Assembly (NCBI GenBank): GCA_025457905.1 | Contig: JALOTM010000090.1 | Coordinates: 1 to 5,347 of the forward strand | Length of the DNA: 5,347 bases | Origin: Methanomassiliicoccales archaeon | Lineage (GTDB): Archaea; Thermoplasmatota; Thermoplasmata; Methanomassiliicoccales; UBA472 | Reading direction: 5' to 3' | Shown here: piece after piece, positions 4,475 to 5,347 of the stretch | How positions within the stretch are numbered: the stretch's first letter is position 1 | Layout of the letters: each line of letters opens with the position of its first letter | Made by a program: the position numbers and the translations under genes | The notes under the pieces: model-generated | Database searches by the model: none | What the model saw: the letters and a program-made list of their open reading frames with translations, nothing else | What the model was told of the DNA's origin: nothing

Positions 4475-5347
4475 AGGAGCTCAAGCCCCTCCGCGTGGAC
4501 GCGCTGGTCATCGGCCATGGCGCCTCCGGCCTACTGGCCGCCTCCTCGCTGGCCTCGGACAACAACGTCGTCGTGGTAGGCAAGGGGGCCACGGCCACAT
4601 CGCTTTCCACCGGCTGCGTCTCCTACATCCGCAAGGACATCCTCAGGCAAGAGAAGGGGAGGATAGACCTGGAGGCCCTTGCCCATTCCGTCTACCCGTT
4701 CAACGACATCATCGAGCGCAGCTCCCTGTCCCTGGAGGAGGTGCTGCCCGAGGTCAGCTCCTTCTTCCTGAGGTCGCTATCGGACCAGGGACTGGAGATG
4801 ACCGACGACGCTTTCCATTTCTTCGACATGCTCACCAACGCCGGGACCACCTACGCCTGCTCCATCGCCCCCCATTTCACCGCCTCGGGCCGATTGGACC
4901 ATCTGGAGGGCGGGAGGCTGGCCCTGATGGGGATCGACGGCCAGAGGGATCTCGACCCCCGTCTGGTGGCCATCATGTCCGCCAGGAGCCTTGAGGGGGT
5001 AAGGGTGCGGCCCTACCTTCATGAGCTGGTGCGGCTGAAGGAGCGCCGCTGCATGAGTCCCGCCGAGGCGGCCTTCCATATGCGCTCCGAGGAGGCGAGG
5101 GAGGAGCTCGCCTCGGCCATCTCCGGCCTATCCGAGGAGCACGTGGCCATCCCCCCGCTGTTCGATCTTCAGGGCTTTCACAAGGGAATGTCCGAGCTCT
5201 GCACGGCCACGGGCCGCAACGTCTTCGAGCTCGTCACCCCCATGTCCCTGCCTGGGCAGAGGCTCCAGGAGGCCATGATGCGCTCCGCGGCCGGCCATGG
5301 ATGCCGATTGCTTCGCAATCATTCCGCGGTCAAGCTCGAGGTCAACG
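4471..5347 (+). CDS. glpB: Anaerobic glycerol-3-phosphate dehydrogenase subunit B (partial, right edge)
   Basis: The frame opens with GTG at 4471 and stays open to the right edge, giving 292 residues against about 419 in E. coli GlpB, so roughly the last third is missing. Residues 9-40 form a Rossmann dinucleotide-binding unit, VDALVIGHGASGLLAASSLA (9-28), with the GxGxxG glycines at G15, G17 and G20, then NNVVVVGKG. STGCVS (46-51) corresponds to the SSGSLD region of E. coli GlpB. GIDGQRDLDPRL (154-165) corresponds to GISGLMDFQAHL, and FELVTPMSLPGQRLQEAM (252-269) to LPTLPPSVLGIRLQNQL. Similarity to E. coli is modest, so the call also rests on tight linkage to glpA. GlpB is a flavoprotein linking GlpA to the iron-sulfur anchor GlpC. 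glpC would be expected just beyond the window. Confidence 0.88.
   Translation, partial: MKELKPLRVDALVIGHGASGLLAASSLASDNNVVVVGKGATATSLSTGCVSYIRKDILRQEKGRIDLEALAHSVYPFNDIIERSSLSLEEVLPEVSSFFLRSLSDQGLEMTDDAFHFFDMLTNAGTTYACSIAPHFTASGRLDHLEGGRLALMGIDGQRDLDPRLVAIMSARSLEGVRVRPYLHELVRLKERRCMSPAEAAFHMRSEEAREELASAISGLSEEHVAIPPLFDLQGFHKGMSELCTATGRNVFELVTPMSLPGQRLQEAMMRSAAGHGCRLLRNHSAVKLEVN

Noticed and set aside
1..5347. CRISPR array, insertion sequence, integrase, phage or toxin-antitoxin genes
   Set aside because: No repeated spacer array, transposase or integrase motif, long terminal inverted repeat or small paired ORF was seen. Although a tRNA gene can be an integration site, no partial tRNA copy lies nearby.

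Overview
The window looks like an ordinary chromosomal stretch of a high-GC (roughly 60-65 % by eye) archaeon. The archaeal signs are an archaeal-type initiator tRNA-Met (A1:U72 pair, three G:C pairs closing the anticodon stem, encoded CCA), a BRE/TATA-type promoter in front of it, and an RNase HII of archaeal type. Heavy use of GAG/GTC/CTC/AGG codons plus the gene set (DUF362 ferredoxin, SCP2-domain protein, GlpA/GlpB) would suit a Thermoplasmatota/Methanomassiliicoccales-like lineage, but that placement is tentative.

Layout. Positions 1-1557 carry two minus-strand genes. A DUF362 protein with two 4Fe-4S motifs has its C-terminus cut by the left edge. Upstream of it, 29 bp away, is a RibD C-terminal-domain reductase of the archaeal riboflavin (ArfC-like) type. 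A 102-bp divergent intergenic region (1558-1659) separates these from the plus-strand genes rnhB (RNase HII) and an SCP2-domain protein, 7 bp apart and probably one operon. Next come a TATA box and the initiator tRNA-Met gene (2715-2792), then a 107-bp spacer with several short dyads. The right third holds glpA (TTG start) and glpB (GTG start, 4-bp overlap), the two flavin subunits of anaerobic glycerol-3-phosphate dehydrogenase. glpB runs off the right edge.

How the genes work together. glpAB clearly act together: GlpA is the catalytic FAD subunit with a C-terminal BFD-like [2Fe-2S] domain and GlpB is its flavoprotein partner. A GlpC-type subunit would be expected beyond the window. rnhB (genome maintenance), the initiator tRNA (translation) and the RibD-like reductase (flavin synthesis) are housekeeping functions with no evident shared pathway, although a riboflavin enzyme would feed the FAD that GlpA and GlpB need. 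No CRISPR array, insertion sequence, transposase, integrase or phage gene was seen. I found no convincing undescribed system. The points most worth a second look are the dyad-rich glp leader, the unusual glpA start, the divergent RibD-like protein and the biology of a bacterial-type G3P dehydrogenase in an archaeon.
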